Shown in pieces: positions 40,068 to 40,224 of a DNA stretch of 40,224 nt. Source of the DNA: Tritrichomonas foetus. Lineage: Eukaryota > Parabasalia > Tritrichomonadida > Tritrichomonadidae. The first letter of the stretch is position 1. The number at the start of each line of letters is the position of its first letter. The notes beneath the pieces are model-generated. The model worked only from the letters and a program-made list of their open reading frames with translations. It was not told where the DNA came from and searched no databases. The stretch is from contig MLAK01000994.1 in the NCBI GenBank assembly GCA_001839685.1, forward strand, positions 1 through 40,224. Reading direction: 5' to 3'. The position numbers were made by a program, and so were the translations under genes.

Positions 40068-40121
40068 AAAGGTTTACAAAGTGGTCCCCCAAAGGTTTGT
40101 GGGACCACCCCATAAACCTTT
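40068..40121. repeat. strong bipartite palindrome
   Basis: AAAGGTTTA at 40068-40076 pairs with TAAACCTTT at 40113-40121, and GTGGTCCC at 40081-40088 pairs with GGGACCAC at 40101-40108. Four-base gaps separate the two arms on each side, and the loop is 12 bases. All 17 arm pairs are perfect. It is far more GC-rich than its surroundings. Confidence 0.85.
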
Positions 40122-40126
40122 GTCCT

Positions 40127-40213
40127 ACCACTCACACTACCACTCACACTACCACTATCACTAACACCATCACTAATGATATATACTAATGATATATACT
40201 AATGACATATACT
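40127..40213. repeat. two adjoining short tandem repeats
   Basis: A 12-base unit ACCACTCACACT repeats at 40127-40138 and 40139-40150. Diverged copies follow at 40151-40162 and 40163-40174. The array then changes to a 13-base unit AATGATATATACT at 40175-40187 and 40188-40200, with a one-base variant at 40201-40213. All units end in ACT or CACT, so the second array may have grown from the first. Confidence 0.85.
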
Positions 40214-40224
40214 AAAACTTACCA

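Noticed and set aside
40160..40175. CACTAACACCATCACT resembling a trichomonad 3' splice block
   Set aside because: It falls inside the tandem repeat, has no AG in the right place, and has no exon next to it.
1..40224. tRNA, rRNA or CRISPR features
   Set aside because: I looked for tRNA B-box-like GGTTCGA words and regularly spaced repeats and found none. A covariance-model scan would be the decisive test.

Overview
The window reads as nuclear DNA of a trichomonad (parabasalid), most likely a Tritrichomonas-type species. Four things point there. There is a hydrogenosomal succinyl-CoA synthetase alpha gene with the short presequence typical of trichomonads (38249-39184, minus). Trichomonad-like initiator elements (TCAYW) lie a few to about 35 bases before several start codons. 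Nearly all genes are single open frames in very AT-rich DNA. The one intron found has a GTATGT 5' site and a CTAAC branch motif almost fused to the 3' AG. The species assignment is inference.

Layout. 1-700: stop- and frameshift-ridden relic, possibly serpin-like. 806-8044: giant ubiquitin-specific protease of the USP9X/USP24/USP34 type. 8399-9187: BTB-like protein. 9188-10905: gene-poor stretch with one doubtful ORF. 10906-11946: two-repeat Myb protein. 12181-13587 (minus) and 13933-15822 (plus): divergent coiled-coil genes, the second interrupted by an in-frame TGA. 15985-16690 (minus): Sel1-repeat relic. 16856-21016 (minus): 1386-residue protein with a four-cysteine cluster and a beta-rich C-terminal half. 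21692-22546 (minus) and 22589-24007 (plus): tightly divergent coiled-coil and acidic genes. 24259-25446 (minus): spliced protein kinase. 26572-28017: SHIPPO/STPGR-repeat protein. 28232-30013 (minus): TPR/RPAP3-like co-chaperone with a ten-copy short repeat. 30756-33365: polytopic membrane protein. 33890-36052: degenerate kinase, coiled coil and two discoidin-like domains. 36838-37971: coiled-coil protein. 38249-39184 (minus): SCS alpha. 39185-40224: non-coding DNA ending in a strong palindrome and short tandem repeats.

There is no operon logic. Genes are individually promoted on both strands, as expected for a protist. Loose themes are the cytoskeleton or flagellum (STPGR protein, four coiled-coil proteins, RPAP3-like co-chaperone), ubiquitin-type regulation (USP, BTB-like protein, possible poly-SIM array) and signalling (kinase, pseudokinase). 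The points most worth checking are the SIM-like repeat array, a recurrent CGAA block immediately before six start codons, the intron, the in-frame TGA, the pseudokinase-discoidin architecture and the terminal palindrome.
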